The notes: a model not told the origin generated them from the sequence alone. 64,000 bases of DNA from Kitagawia praeruptora (GCA_037693485.1 CM075351.1:14999001-15063000), one strand, 5' to 3'. Shown: positions 31,632-43,501, numbered from the stretch's first letter. Translations and numbers: made by a program.

Positions 31632-33420
31632 TAAGCATAAGATCGATCTTATCCATAATTTTGGTTTGGTCGTGGTTTGGTCACTGTACTACCAAAATAA
31701 TCTCAACCGTCGAATTTAATATTTTTAAAAATAGACGATCAAGATTATATCATATTAAAAAGAAAATTATAATCTAAAAAGGATATCATTAAAAAGGGTT
31801 GTATTGGAATTGAATTTTAAAAAGGAAATTATAATATGAAAATGATATAATCATAATTGAATGTGTAAAACATAATATATATCAATTTTTTAACAACAAT
31901 TTGATATGTAATAACATATAAATATTAAAAAATTAATATATTTAGTACATATTAAGAAAAGACCGTGGGGGTTGTAAGTAAAAAACGGATAGCTGCCATG
32001 TGTTCTTCAACATTGATGCATACAATGACATATTCAGACAAAAAAACAGAACACAAAAAATCAAAATACGTATCCATCCATATTAAATTCATATAGAATT
32101 ATTAATATCTTGATGTTCAACTCTAACCACGTATAGTTACTTCCGTTAAATATGCATAAAAAACTAAAATCAATTACAAATAAACAAATTAAAAAGATTT
32201 CTAGAATGAGTTGGAAAAGAAATCCTAATATTCTATCAAGAAGAAATCTATATATACAAGACCATTAGTTACTTCAAAATAATTCTTCTTCGTTGACTCT
32301 AACTTCATCCCATCTGTTAAAATATTGAGATATTAAAATATCATTAGACAAACTTCTTCAAGACAAAGATAAAATCTAAAAATTGAGTTATGAATTTGTC
32401 CCCCAAATTGATATCTATAAATAAAGAATAAAAAATTGAACATAACAAAAGACGTCGTGACAATATGCAGAAGCTACATAAGAAGAACAGAGCCAAAGGA
32501 GTAAGAAGACGTTGTTACGATATGCAGAAGCTACATAAGAAGAACAGAGCCAAAGGAGTAAGAAGATCGTTGTAACAAATGCAAAATATTACTTTATTGA
32601 GTTTATTACTTTATCAAATTTTGTGTTGATCGAGTTTATTACTTTATTGATAAAGTAATATTTTTTGCCGATCCCAAGCGTATTACTTTAAAGAGGTTTA
32701 ACTGTATTTGGTTATTCTTCGCATTTTTTTAAAAAAAGGTTTACTAATTTAAAAAATATATATTGTCTGAATTATGATGTTGGATTAACTGTCATCAATT
32801 CACTTTGCTTTTATCAATTAAGACTTAAGAGTATTTATCATTTTTCTTAATGCTTTTTAGACCATTTTATTTCCATTTTCACTCTGGATTTTTAGACAAA
32901 GTATTGGAATAGTTCAAGAAAGTAAATTACATTATGACATCACACACAAAATTTGATGCAACATCATCATCAGTCAAAATAGTATAACAAGCACTTTATA
33001 ATTTTTCATGCAACATCAGTCGCATTTATGAACCTCAGTTCAGACTGAAAGCTAAATTGCTAATGTCACAAGCATAGAAAGTAACTAACAAACTAATCAA
33101 ATACAAAACACTGGAACTCCATGTTGAAATTAAGAGAGAAACAGCAGAATCATAACAACGATAACAATTACAAGAAAGAAATTGGAAGAGATATGTACAA
33201 GAGCAAAGTGCTTAAAGGACTACATTGTATTTACTTGATGCAAATGCAGCATTACAAAGAACAATATATAAAGCAAAACTAAAACCACGACACCTAAAAT
33301 CAAGCTAACAGACTCCTCTCATTACTCCACTTATTGACTCTTTCATCACTCCTAAAATTACTCAATTGTATCACGACCAAATCAAATCCCAACTAAACAT
33401 AGCTGTTAACATTTATTAAA
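31632..33420. other. intergenic; probable second, truncated Helitron then AT-rich sequence
   Basis: Directly after the CTAG at 31631 comes taagcataagatcgatcttatcc, nearly the sequence that precedes the interior of the Helitron on its left (29450-29480). A degenerate 3'-end-like gaccgtgggggttgtaagt lies at about 31962-31980. Beyond that no gene is seen, apart from a 58-bp tandem duplication at 32464-32575. Confidence 0.45.
32464..32575. repeat. 58-bp unit in two tandem copies
   Basis: atgcagaagctacataagaa starts at 32464 and again at 32522. Both copies continue through gaacagagccaaaggagtaag with only a few changes at the junction (gacgttgttacg versus gatcgttgtaac). Confidence 0.85.
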
Positions 33421-33926
33421 TATGTTTAGATTAAAATATCCAACAATTGCGTATATACTTCCTGCACACACATTTTTTTTTCACCTACACAACCACAAAC
33501 ACGAACCTACTCCAACCCCTTCTCCTACCAGTTCAACCAGCCTCACTTCCATTGTTCGGCTACCTACCTCCATTGTTTCTTACATCACCGCTGCGTTTCT
33601 TTTCGTCTTTGCATATAAAACCCAAACAGCTTTGGGTCATTACCAAACACTTAGTAGGCTGCCATCAAACCAGCCACAAGCATTCCTCCTTTGCATCAAC
33701 ACATGCTTTACACATAATAACATATCTCAAACAAGAAAACAAATAGAAAACTCCAGAAATTCAGAGAGAATTTTCGGTGAAACAAAACATCAAACACTTT
33801 GTGTGCACAGATGCAAAGCTGAGTTTTAAAGCTCAGAAAAAAACAACTGAACACACACACGGAAGAAAAATGAGCATCGACGACCTCTAGAATTGCTTGC
33901 TCTGATACCAAAAAAAAAAAAAAATC
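33420..33926 (-). mobile_element. possible partial internal region of a second LTR element
   Basis: gctctgatacca at 33898-33909 is TGGTATCAGAGC on the minus strand, an exact plant primer-binding-site core. It lies 17 bases from the LTR that starts at 33927, separated by a run of A (T on the minus strand). That makes the LTR at 33927-34259 look like a 5' LTR for sequence on its left as well as a 3' LTR for the element on its right. No matching LTR is found further left. The overlapping plus-strand frames here (33422-33829) are Thr/Pro/Ser-rich and unconvincing. Confidence 0.4.
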
Positions 33927-35182
33927 TGATGTAAAACGAAGTACAAACACAAATAACTAGAGTGTTTATCTTGAAGAGAAAAACTGAACTCTTGTATTAC
34001 AACTACTGGATTTACACAAGAGATTACATTGTGTGTTCTAAAAAGACATGTCTTTATTATGCTCCAGAACTATTACATATATAGAGAACTAAATAACTGA
34101 ATACCAGAGAATGTGGAACTACATACCACGACTTTCCTTAAACAGACTCCAAGATCCTACAATCTTGCTACTGTTTTATTCGACTAAATCAATCTACTTA
34201 TTCAACCATATCAATTTACTAACAACTAGGATCAAGTCAACTTTGGATTAATCCCAACAATCACTCCCTTAATCCAAAGCTTACATTGTCCACATCCTTG
34301 ACAAGTTCATTTTGCCCATATGGCAACTTCTTTATCAGCCCGTATGGCTTTGCAACTTCTCTGCCCGTATGGCAAGATCTTCGGTGCCCATTTGACAAGC
34401 TATTTGCCCATCTGGCAAGCTTCTTATTAGCCCGTATGGCTTTCTTCGTATCTGCACTCAGACAAGGTTCAACACAGCCCGTGTGGCTTCTCTATGCCCA
34501 TCTGGCAACTCGATTGTGTGCCCGTCTAGCTTACTCCTTTGCCCGTCTGGCATCACCTCCTCTTTGCCCTTATGGCATGTTCTTCGTAGCCCTTATGGCT
34601 TTCATCATCGGTCCATATGGCCTCTACAACAATGCACATGCATCCCATACTACATATGCAGCTTTGCCACCATCGCCTACCTGAATTCATCACCGTCGCA
34701 TCACCGCGACCCCACGGCTTTACCGTTGCCCACAAAATTGACTGGGCCTGACTGGAGTCACCAAGGCTCCGCCTCTTCCTTCTTATGCCTCAAGGATCGG
34801 AGGGAAGGCTGTTAAGCCTTGATCCCCCTCCCCGATGCTCTGATGCCACTGATGTAAAACGAAGTACAAACACAAATAACTAGAGTGTTTATCTTGAAGA
34901 GAAAAACTGAACTCTTGTATTACAACTACTGGATTTACACAAGAGATTACATTGTGTGTTCTAAAAAGACATGTCTTTATTATGCTCCAGAACTATTACA
35001 TATATAGAGAACTAAATAACTGAATACCAGAGAATGTGGAACTACATACCACGACTTTCCTTAAACAGACTCCAAGATCCTACAATCTTGCTACTGTTTT
35101 ATTCGACTAAATCAATCTACTTATTCAACCATATCAATTTACTAACAACTAGGATCAAGTCAACTTTGGATTAATCCCAACA
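33927..35182 (-). mobile_element. small non-autonomous LTR retrotransposon, 1.26 kb
   Basis: Two LTRs of 333 bp each, 33927-34259 and 34850-35182, look identical or nearly so, with ends TGTTGGGATTAATCC..TTTTACATCA on the minus strand. The primer binding site is TGGCATCAGAGC (34838-34849, minus). A purine-rich tract (aagggagtgat) precedes the 3' LTR. The interior of 590 bases lacks gag and pol and is largely built from short repeats of gcccgtatggc (34313-34620). Size and layout fit the TRIM/SMART class or a heavily deleted copia element. Nearly identical LTRs point to a recent insertion. No 5-bp target duplication is visible (aaatc on the left, ctcca on the right). Confidence 0.88.
34313..34622. 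repeat. about 13 spaced copies of a gcccgtatggc-type motif
   Basis: Copies of (t/a)gccc(g/a)t(a/c)tggc(aa/tt) occur at about 34313, 34338, 34361, 34384, 34404, 34430, 34475, 34494, 34518, 34539, 34565, 34588 and 34610, with 18-45 bases between starts. The motif is a near-palindrome (gccatacgggc reversed). Two flavours alternate: tgcccatctggcaa- and agcccgtatggctt-types. Confidence 0.85.
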
Positions 35183-35768
35183 CTCCATACAGAGCCTTTA
35201 ATCTCGATCATATGGCATGTGATTATCCTTACTTGGAGACCAAAATCCATGGCATTATGAGTCTGCCTATATTTTTTAAAAAACACACTCCTATGTTACC
35301 TCGACAAATTACCAAAAACACCTGTTCTTCACTGATCAAACTCATAGGACAAGTAATGCAGTTTCCCAGCTTCATCGTGTAAAAAGGGAGAAAATGTGAA
35401 GAGAAATGAAATTGTTCCATCACATACTTGTACAAGGGAGGGGATAAAAGTTCCTAGAGAAGGCTCTTGCAGGCTTCAATAGAAGCAGCCTGTGAATCTA
35501 ACAATGCTTGCCCAGAAGGACTTGAAGTTACAGTCCCCAAGGCAGCAGAAAGCACATGTTTCTGGAACATGTCATTCTCCATCTTCTTCAAAACCTCCTC
35601 AACCACCTTGAAGTCCAGTTTCCCTGCTAAAACTAATTTGCCCATAATCTCGCCAAAATTGTTTGGTGCTTTTGGCAAATCTATGCCAATATCATCCAGG
35701 TTGGAACCATAGAGAAGACATCCGCCCTGTATGTCACTTGCTGTGAGCACCTTCTTTACAGACAAGTA

Positions 35769-35771
35769 CTA
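35769..35771 (-). other. premature TAG in the eIF(iso)4G MA3 domain
   Basis: The codons read aag ctt ctg TAG tac ttg tct gta aag aag. A single GAG-to-TAG change explains it. The following frame (YLSVKKVLTASDIQGGCLLY onward to EACKSLL and a stop at 35454) still matches the family closely. Confidence 0.9.
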
Positions 35772-38700
35772 CAGAAGCTTGGCAACTGGTTCCACACATG
35801 GTGGGATTTTCTCCAGTGCAAGAGCAATGGCCTCCTTGACTAACTCAGGGTGGTAACTAGGTGACTTCAGTTCCTCCACGCATTGTGTGGCTTTATCTAG
35901 TATACGAACACTAAAGTACTCTTCCAGAAGAGAAATTGTTTTTCTCCTCAGCTCTTCCGGGTTCAACCTTACAGATGGAGCTGTTTGTTTGGCAGCAACT
36001 GGTGGCACAGAAACAGTTGGAATCTGTCCGACAGGGGAAGGATCTTGACGTGGAGATTCAAAACCAATTCCATAATTAGTAGGGTGAACTTGTGGAGAAC
36101 TACTGCCTTGCAATAAGGCACTAAACCGACCACTAATGAGTCCACTGCTACCTTGAGGTAGAAGTCTTGGGTTTGACACAACTGACTTGCCAATAAATGG
36201 TGGTTGAACCCGTCCAGCCGACTGACTGGAATCATTCCTTGGCATTGATCTAGATCTGGTAACCTCCCAGTTGTCATTATTCATTCCAGGTATACCCGGC
36301 ATACCTGACATTTTTCTGACCCCTGGCATTCCAGGCATCATACCTCCAGTACCAGGCCTATGGATGGGAAATCCGCCTGGGGTCATGCCTCCCTGAGCTG
36401 CAGAAGGATTACCACGACTATTTCTTATACTTGCAGTAGAACCTGGGCGCAACTTCATAGTCTTCTCTGATTCGTTATGAATCTCGGTTATAGTCTTAGC
36501 TTTAACCTATATTGGAAGATAGAACATTAACAAACTGAAAGTATAATGTAAGCATGTAAAGGCCAAAAGCTAGATACCTACCTCTTCTCGTCTAGGAACC
36601 CAGTTATTTGAACGAAGATCTATAATATCACGGACCATAAATCTCATTCGTGGGGCAAGCTGTGGGTTTGTTGAGAGATCCTTCAATCTGATAAAGTAAA
36701 TATCATTAATACGTCTTGATTTTGGGCTCTCGTCAAGCTGTTTACCAATAGTGATGAAGAAATGACATATGGCCTCAACATTTTCCTCCTCCGGACAAAT
36801 CTTATTGTCAGCCCCTAGAAGCTCCTATTATACAGAAACAAGAAAAAAGGAAGACCTTACTTCAGACACCATGCATACCCTAAACAGTAAGAGTATATAC
36901 ATAATTATACAGAAAAGATGCTTAGCAAAAAAAAAATATACAGAAAAGATGAAATAACCTGAACAATGTGGTGAGCAATTTTTTCAGGGACCATCTTTTG
37001 CTTCAAAAGTTCTCCGATCAAACGGATGTTTCCTAGAGTACGGAGCTTGATCATTCTCTCTTTATCTCTACGTTCCAATTCCTGCTCAGGAGCAGTCATT
37101 TCCCTCAATTCAGCCCTAAGTTTGTCGGCCCCTTTGAAGGCCTCCTGACAATTATTCAATAGCACTCGCTTGAATGTTATTGCTCTCCCACCAGGTTCGT
37201 CAGATGGAAATGGGGGAAGTTTTTCATTGAGATCAGAACACAACTCCGCATACATAGGGCAAAAGGTTGGTTCCAATACTGCCTTGTCGAAAATCAAAGA
37301 TATGACTCCCTACATTCAAGGAGACTCTACAATAAGCTTCATGATAGGACAATATAACTTGCTTAATACAATTAACAAGAGCATCAACAATAACGATAAC
37401 TAGAGGAGATTAAAGTAACCTTTAAAATATCAGCACTAGTGATTCCAGAATCGATAAGTTGACCTTTCAGAATATCAAACTTCTCCGGGGTCAGCTTGTT
37501 CAAAATCCTGCAAACAGTAACATCAGCAAACTTATATCACTTGTGACAATGATACAACAATGAAAAGCAACTGAACGTCCAGAACAATGTCTAATTGACT
37601 ACAAAAAATACCACAGGATTTACATATGCAAACAGTAACATCAGCAAACTTATATCACACATGACAATGATACAACAATGAAAAGCAACTGAACGTCCAG
37701 AACAATGTCTAATTTACTACAAAAAAAATACCACAGGATTTCACATATAGAGAGCTCCCAAAGTTATAATGTTAGGATGTAGTAGTCACATAATATGCTA
37801 AAGTTTCCACTTTCAACTCAAATCGGAGCCCTTAAACTGGTAGTAGACCGGGATTGTGAAGAGTAAAGATAAAAGAGAACAATTAAAAAAATATTAAATA
37901 TGTTTTGCAGCACTTTGATGCAGAGAAAGTGTCTCGCTGCTTCACTTCGATCAAACGTTGACCTTCTCACTTTAAAGACAATTTTGGTTTAATACTTGCT
38001 ACGATAAGATCACAGACATGCATAAATGATCAGCAAAACAGCAAATCTAGAAAATACACAAAGGCACAGGAGAGATGATAGAAGGAGAGAGGAGAGAGAT
38101 CAACACAAACTAGTACATTAAACATTTGTAATAAGCAGAAAGTCCAACAAATTCACAGGCTGGCTCGCAGGGTATCAAGGAAAACGATATAACTAAATGA
38201 GGCAGCCAACCACATGAAAAAAAAGAAGAAAAAAACTACCAACAAAGATTACCCTTTCACAGTTTTCAGGACTCGGTCCTTCTCAGACAAATTGCCCCTT
38301 TGAACCGACCATGGAACCTCAGCTTTTACAAGAGTAGGAGGAGCTCCCTGCTTACAAAATAACAGAAAGAGAAAGAAAAGTTTTTAGTAAAAAGGAACAC
38401 AGACACAGACAGTGGAACACGAAACAAAATGGCATTCAAGTTATGCAACTTGCAAACAAATTGATCCTCACTAAAACCAATGCAAAGTTGAACAGACTAA
38501 TTGTTGAAACAATACAACATATTCTCAAAGGCAAAGACTAAGTCAGTAAATTGAAATTATAAGAGGTGCTAGGATATCATTCCCTCAATGTCATAAACTC
38601 TGTTGAGGAAAACTCTTTCATCCAACAAAGATATATTAGATGTGTGTATTCATTAGAAACTGGGGAAAAGCTTTTTCTCATAACAGCATTCTGAACGCTA

Positions 38701-38925
38701 AATTCGAAAGAAGGGCAGAAACTACCAAAAGTAGCAATGACTACCGTTAATAGTAATGGCTTGCACTTCCTAATCTAGTAAAACTACCACCAAAACCATC
38801 AAACTTCGACATGCAAAATAAACTGCTCCGTGTAAGCCTACTTAGGGGGCCATTTCTTAGATCTAAATGGTCTCAACTGAATGAGTAAAATTTTGCAATG
38901 ATTTGGTCCAAATTTTTTAGATGAA

Positions 38926-39455
38926 CCATTCTTGTTCCTATTAACAAAACATCCCCTTTTTCTTCGCTCTTCCGGAACCGGTACAGAAATGGGTGCTTTT
39001 TCTACGTTGTTTACCTTAGTTACTGGGGGGTTTCGGGGAAGACCTATTTGGGGCACCTTTCGGGTGTGGGATGCTCGTTTAACTTCTGTATTCATCTCGT
39101 TCCTTATTTACCTGGGTGCACTGCGTTTTCAAAAGCTTTCTGTCGAACCGGCTCCTATTTCAATCCGTGTTGGACCGATCGATATACCAATAATCAAATC
39201 TTCGGTCAACTGGTGGAGTACATCGCATCAACCTGGGAGCATTAGCCGATCTGGTACATCAATACATGTTCCTATGCCCATTCCAATCTTGTCTAACTTT
39301 GCTAACTCCCCCTTCTCAACCCGTATCTTGTTCGTTCTGGAAACACGTCTTCCTATTCCATCTTTTCTCGAATCTTCTTTAAGGAAGAAATAGAAGCTCG
39401 AGAAGGAATACCAAAACCTAGTTCACTCGCTGAGTCTCTTTGCATCCATGGCTGA
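38926..39455 (+). pseudogene. ccmC: nuclear copy of mitochondrial ccmC (3' part)
   Basis: CcmC is the inner-membrane protein that handles heme in cytochrome c maturation. The frame enters at FLLTKHPLFLRSSGTGTEMG, passes the tryptophan-rich heme-binding WWD region as WGTFRVWDARLTS, and continues through LIYLGALRFQKL and VNWWSTSHQPGSISRSGTS. The N-terminal part is absent. A one-base deletion near 39382 shifts the frame and creates an early stop (39391-39393). In the shifted frame the true C-terminus can still be read, ending ..SLCIHG and TGA at 39453-39455, which overlaps the tRNA gene as in plant mitochondria. The Arg (CGG) in place of the conserved Trp in WWD is the unedited genomic codon. 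Confidence 0.9.
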
Positions 39456-39518
39456 ATGGTTAAAGCGCCCAACTCATAATTGGCAAATTCGTAGTAGGTT
39501 CGATTCCTGCTAGACGCA
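39442..39518 (+). tRNA. tRNA-Ile(CAU)-type pseudogene in the NUMT
   Basis: gcatccatggctgaatgg is followed by the anticodon loop ctcataa (CAT) and ggttcgattcc (T loop), the organelle trnI-CAU pattern. The acceptor stem has two mismatches (gcatcca against tagacgc), and there is a 3-base insertion (gta) before the T arm. So it is a nuclear relic, not a working tRNA. Confidence 0.75.
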
Positions 39519-41485
39519 CTTGGAACGTTCAGTTCAATCGCTGCTCACGGAATTTAGACATATAACTCCCCCTTATAGCTTATGGGGTACTTCACTCGCT
39601 AGAAAAAGAAAAAGGATAGATGATCGAAAATCCCGCTTAGAGATCGCAACTATAGTCAGAGTAAGAGTTCCCATCCACCATCTCCGTCGAGGCCTCGTTT
39701 TACCTGCCAATTACGGTGGATCCATCGGATTGAAACCTCCATTATATTCGGCAACTAAGAACGAGATTACTATTGCATTGGCTTTGATGTCCCGAATGTT
39801 CTCGGTCGCCTTGACCGGGCTCTTCACCGTATAACTTTTCCCCGTTCCGCTGGAGCACAGCTATACTTTCATCCCTTTCACTAGAACCAGAGTCATAGGG
39901 GCACTTTTTTTTCCTTCCTTAATAAAAGTCCAGGGATGACCCCTCTGTTTTTTCGTGGAGCGCAGAATTTGCCTTAATCGGCGAGAGTATATACAATATA
40001 TTTCACTGGCAAGAGCATGATTGAGGGCTTTCTACTGTGGTCTCTAACTCTTTAATTGGTCATTGGCTCTACCTAGACTAGATGAGATGCCGGTGCCATT
40101 AAACTAGTTGCCAGAACGAGTTGAAGAGATGAGGATCCAGGTAGTGAAGTCACCTCGGGGAAAGAAACATGCGCCATTCTTAGTTAGGGAGAGGGTATGT
40201 TCACATTGAGTATCCTCGTATGCTCAGTCGAGTGACAAACGTACCTATCCCCGACGCGGGTAACGCATCTACAAAACCATGGTGTTAACCAGGCTCTCTC
40301 CTCTCCTAAATCCCATTTTTATATTAAAAAAGAACCCATTTAGGTACTTTTGGATTTATAAATGGTACTTATTGTTGCATTCAGCCTAAAAGATACATAA
40401 CCATTCGAGCACCATGACAGAAGCCATGCTACTTAAAGATAAATATACATGCATGATAATTAACCATTCATGATTTTGAAGTATGGGTAAACAAAGTAGC
40501 TGAATAATACAGATCTGGAACACTCACCCCTTGGCGGTGATGTTGATTTCCGTCCTGCCTCGAGTCATGTCGTCCGCCAGATTCTCTGTCGCCAATCCAG
40601 GACCTCTCCTCTACAGATGAGGGAACTGGCGCAGTTCGACCACGCCAATCACGACTGTCTGGCTCAGAGTAACGACTCTGAGGCTGGTTTTGTAGAACTG
40701 GTGGCTGTAGAAGATAACAAAAACTTAAAATTTTCAGATGAAAATAATGTTTTGGCTGATACTAAAATGAAACGCATAGGATACTCATTAACCAATTACA
40801 ATCTACACGATGGCAATGACTTACATTACTTTCTCCATGACCCCAGTTCTGAGCTTCACCAAATAATTCGGCTTCAACTACTTGTTTAACTTTCAGAATC
40901 TGAACAGGAATGTCTACAACCTGGCATATGGAAACAACACTCAGATAATAAGTTTAAATGTAAACGCGTGCATATGTATCAGCAGTTCTTGGTTTCGGTT
41001 GAACGTTATATTGTAACTTTAAACCAAATACATCTGGAATGGAGTAGATTTTCAACTCATAATAGTTCTATACAAAGATACTACGAAGACAAGAAAGAGT
41101 CCTACTATATACCAAAGACAAAGGAACATTATTCCAATTTAAACCAGTCAAATACAAATTGGGAAAGTACTACAAAAACTAAATGGGAGGATAATGCAAA
41201 CACAGAGGCAAAAAGTAACTACGAAATGTACTGATGGGCTTGCAGATCAAAAACTGCAAAAAACATATAATAGTCTAATCACAACAGATATCTAGAACTT
41301 AATATAGGGACGGAAGTTCCAATAGAAATTAGAAAACTGCATACATAAAATCATGACCTGTTCAAAAACCTTAGCAACACATGCAAGATGGTAAAACTAT
41401 TAAATGGTATTACCTCCCTGAGCTGTAACAGCTGGTCCCTTGTGAAGCGAATTCCCTCACGGCCTTCAAATCGTGAATCACCAGT

Positions 41486-42914
41486 CTATAATCAAATTTT
41501 TTACTCCAATAAAGAAAGAAAAAAACAAGATAAGTACCCAGTTTATCCCAAACTTCAATTTGAGAAAATGTGCCAATTGCATCTTTCTCTACGATAATAT
41601 ATTAAAACATCAAAAACAGAGTAATACAATCATGCCCACCTTTCACCTCCATATAGATTTATGTCCCTATTTACAACAAGAACCATACTCAGGAACCTGC
41701 TAAGAATTAGGACACCAACAGAAATTTGAAACCGCTTCTAATTACACCCAACACCAGGAAAATTTACACTTGTCATATTAAGTTTCTTTGTGGAATTCAA
41801 TCCCTAATGCCCTAGTACCTCAATTTCCACCTTAATTAATACAGCATATAACATTATAACTTGTGTGCAATTATTTTAAAAGGTAAATAAAAATTCCCAC
41901 AGACTCAGCTCAATAGAAATCCTACATTTGTTCCTATATGCATTCTTAATAGTGCTTGATTTTTTAAGCTGCTTTAAAGCTTCAATTTTTTGGGCAAGGC
42001 AATATTGTTATCTCCGTTCTTGGGAGCATCAAAATTGCTTTTTAACAAGTGAGCACAGTGTTGTGAAACACATAAAATCATAAAAAGCGCAAGTTTTAAT
42101 TTTAAAGCACGACTCGCGAAGCACGATTAATCACGTGATTTTTAGTCAAAAATGAAAATATTTACATAATTATCTATATTTATACTTATATACTTTTGAG
42201 GATGTTTATTCTAACATTAAACAATAGAATAGTACTTGAAATAGTTTCAAAAATAAATAAAAGTCTTAAACACAGGGGATAACACACAAAATTATCAAAC
42301 TATCTTGTCATATTTCACTTGCTTTAGAGGTGGTCATATTTCTTGTCAAGCGTCTTATGCTAAGCTTTTTAAGAATATAAGACATACCACTTTATGAAGA
42401 TAAGTGACGGCTGATGTGAAAATTGTGAGGCTGTAAAGGGTTATAAAGATAAGTAAGGTTTTTTTTAACATAAGGGTATTATTGTCTTTCTGCACAGTTT
42501 GCGAATTTTAGCGATTTTTTGCGAGTAATCGTGAGTCAAGCGCGATTTTTAGCCAATTTGATAATCGCACTAAATCGCTCATACGCACCTTGCATATTAA
42601 AATTGTAACTATACACTACTTTATTTTAATGAAATTGTAATATAATATAATAATTTAATTTAATGATAAATTATACACTATAAGTCTATTAACTAAAAAT
42701 TGAAATAAAAGTTAGGAATATAGTATTACATAAAACTTAGAACTTCTTTAATTAATATTTAAAAAGTATCTATAATAGATTAATAATAAATATAATTAAT
42801 AAAATAACTACTCTTATATTACCAGAATGAAGTTATGTAAATTTAATTAATTAAAATAATAATAATAAATATTAATTTAATTTAATAGTGAAGTTATATA
42901 CTAGTAGTCTATTA
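41486..42914. other. intergenic or upstream intron sequence, no gene seen
   Basis: AT-rich. The missing first exon of the eIF(iso)4G gene should lie here if the gene is whole, but no Met-initiated frame with the family's Gly/Arg-rich N-terminus can be read. Around 42060-42560 several cgcgatttttagc/gcgattttttgc-like stretches occur. Confidence 0.5.
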
Positions 42915-42922
42915 ACTAGCAA

Positions 42923-43501
42923 CTAGGAAGCACCGACACGCCGATTTGGGTGCCGTATGCGTGTCGAACACGGCCGACACGGCCCCGACACGGCGACACG
43001 GCTGAGGACGTGTCGGACACGCCAGGTGGCGTGTCGTGAAGCAAACACGGTCGACACGCGTCCGACACGAGGGGGACACGCGTCCGACAAGCGGGGGACA
43101 CGGCCCACTGACGAGGCCCATAAAAAAAAGCCCACAGTCCATAAAAAAGAGATTGCAAATCTCTCTCTCGATGAACCGGAAATGGAGTGGAAGGTGCTAG
43201 TGTTTTAGAGATTGCAAATCTCTCTCTCGATGAACCAGAAATGGAGGCTGTTTTTTTCACTTCAGATGATCATTTCAATGAAAATGCTGAATAGATGTCA
43301 GATTAGTTTACCACTTGTTTTGTAAGAAACTTAATTCTTATTATGAATGAAGATGTTCAGTTTATGACATATACAAAATATATATATATATATTTTATTA
43401 GTATTTTTTTTTGCCGTGTCCCGTATCCAGGACACTTCGATAATTGGCGTATCCCCGTGTCCCGTGTCCCGTGGCGCCGCACCCGAGTCGGTGCTTCCTA
43501 G
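42923..43501. mobile_element. hAT-type non-autonomous element, 579 bp
   Basis: The exact 8-bp target duplication is actagcaa (42915-42922 and 43502-43509). The terminal inverted repeats are ctaggaagcaccgac and its complement. The subterminal parts are GC-rich and filled with gacacg/cgtgtc steps, in sharp contrast with the AT-rich surroundings. The middle holds a (TA)n run at 43379-43395. No transposase. The element ends 27 bases before the ATG of the first LRR copy. Several overlapping 60-110-residue frames here arise only from its GC content. Confidence 0.95.

Larger units (their letters stand above)
38924..40310 (+). other. NUMT: mitochondrial DNA inserted in the eIF(iso)4G intron
   Basis: The segment contains the 3' two-thirds of mitochondrial ccmC, the overlapping tRNA-Ile(CAU)-type gene and a further roughly 790 bases of non-coding sequence that is GC-richer than its surroundings and of organelle character. 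The left edge is where ccmC similarity begins (ttcttgttcctattaac). The right edge is estimated from the change back to AT-rich intron sequence near ctcctaaatccc. The orientation is opposite to the host gene. Confidence 0.85.
35454..41485 (-). pseudogene. eIF(iso)4G gene with one in-frame stop; first exon not found
   Basis: Eight exons on the minus strand, all with GT-AG borders and compatible phase: 41485-41414, 40920-40825, 40704-40528, 38347-38253, 37507-37420, 37309-36959, 36824-36582 and 36506-35454. In order they encode GIRFTRDQLLQLRE, the eIF4E-contact region (VKQVVEAELFGEAQNWG), RYSEPDSRDWRGR, KAEVPWSVQRGNLSEKDRV, the MIF4G domain (LNKLTPEKFDILKGQLIDSG; FDKAVLEPTFCPMYAELCSD; NIRLIGELLKQKMVPEKI), a Gly/Met/Pro linker, and the MA3 domain. 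This is the plant scaffold that links cap-binding eIF(iso)4E to eIF4A and eIF3. The reading frame is clean except for TAG at 35769-35771, where the family has Glu in PVAKLLEYLxVKK. The last 104 codons stay open and conserved beyond it. The N-terminal exon with the initiator Met is not seen before unrelated sequence begins near 42.9 kb. The intron between exons 3 and 4 holds mitochondrial DNA. It is either a recent pseudogene or makes a product lacking half of MA3. Confidence 0.9.

Noticed and set aside
34313..34622. Regularly spaced short repeats that recall a CRISPR array
   Set aside because: Spacing varies from 18 to 45 bases, the repeat is degenerate and only about 11 bases, there is no cas gene, and the sequence is plant nuclear DNA inside an LTR element.
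39519..40310. Additional mitochondrial genes in the right half of the NUMT
   Set aside because: The 104-codon frame at 39520-39834 matches no mitochondrial protein I know; it is treated as mitochondrial non-coding DNA.
42912..43260. Overlapping Cys/Arg/Pro-rich frames
   Set aside because: Generated by gacacg repeats of the hAT element; no conserved protein.
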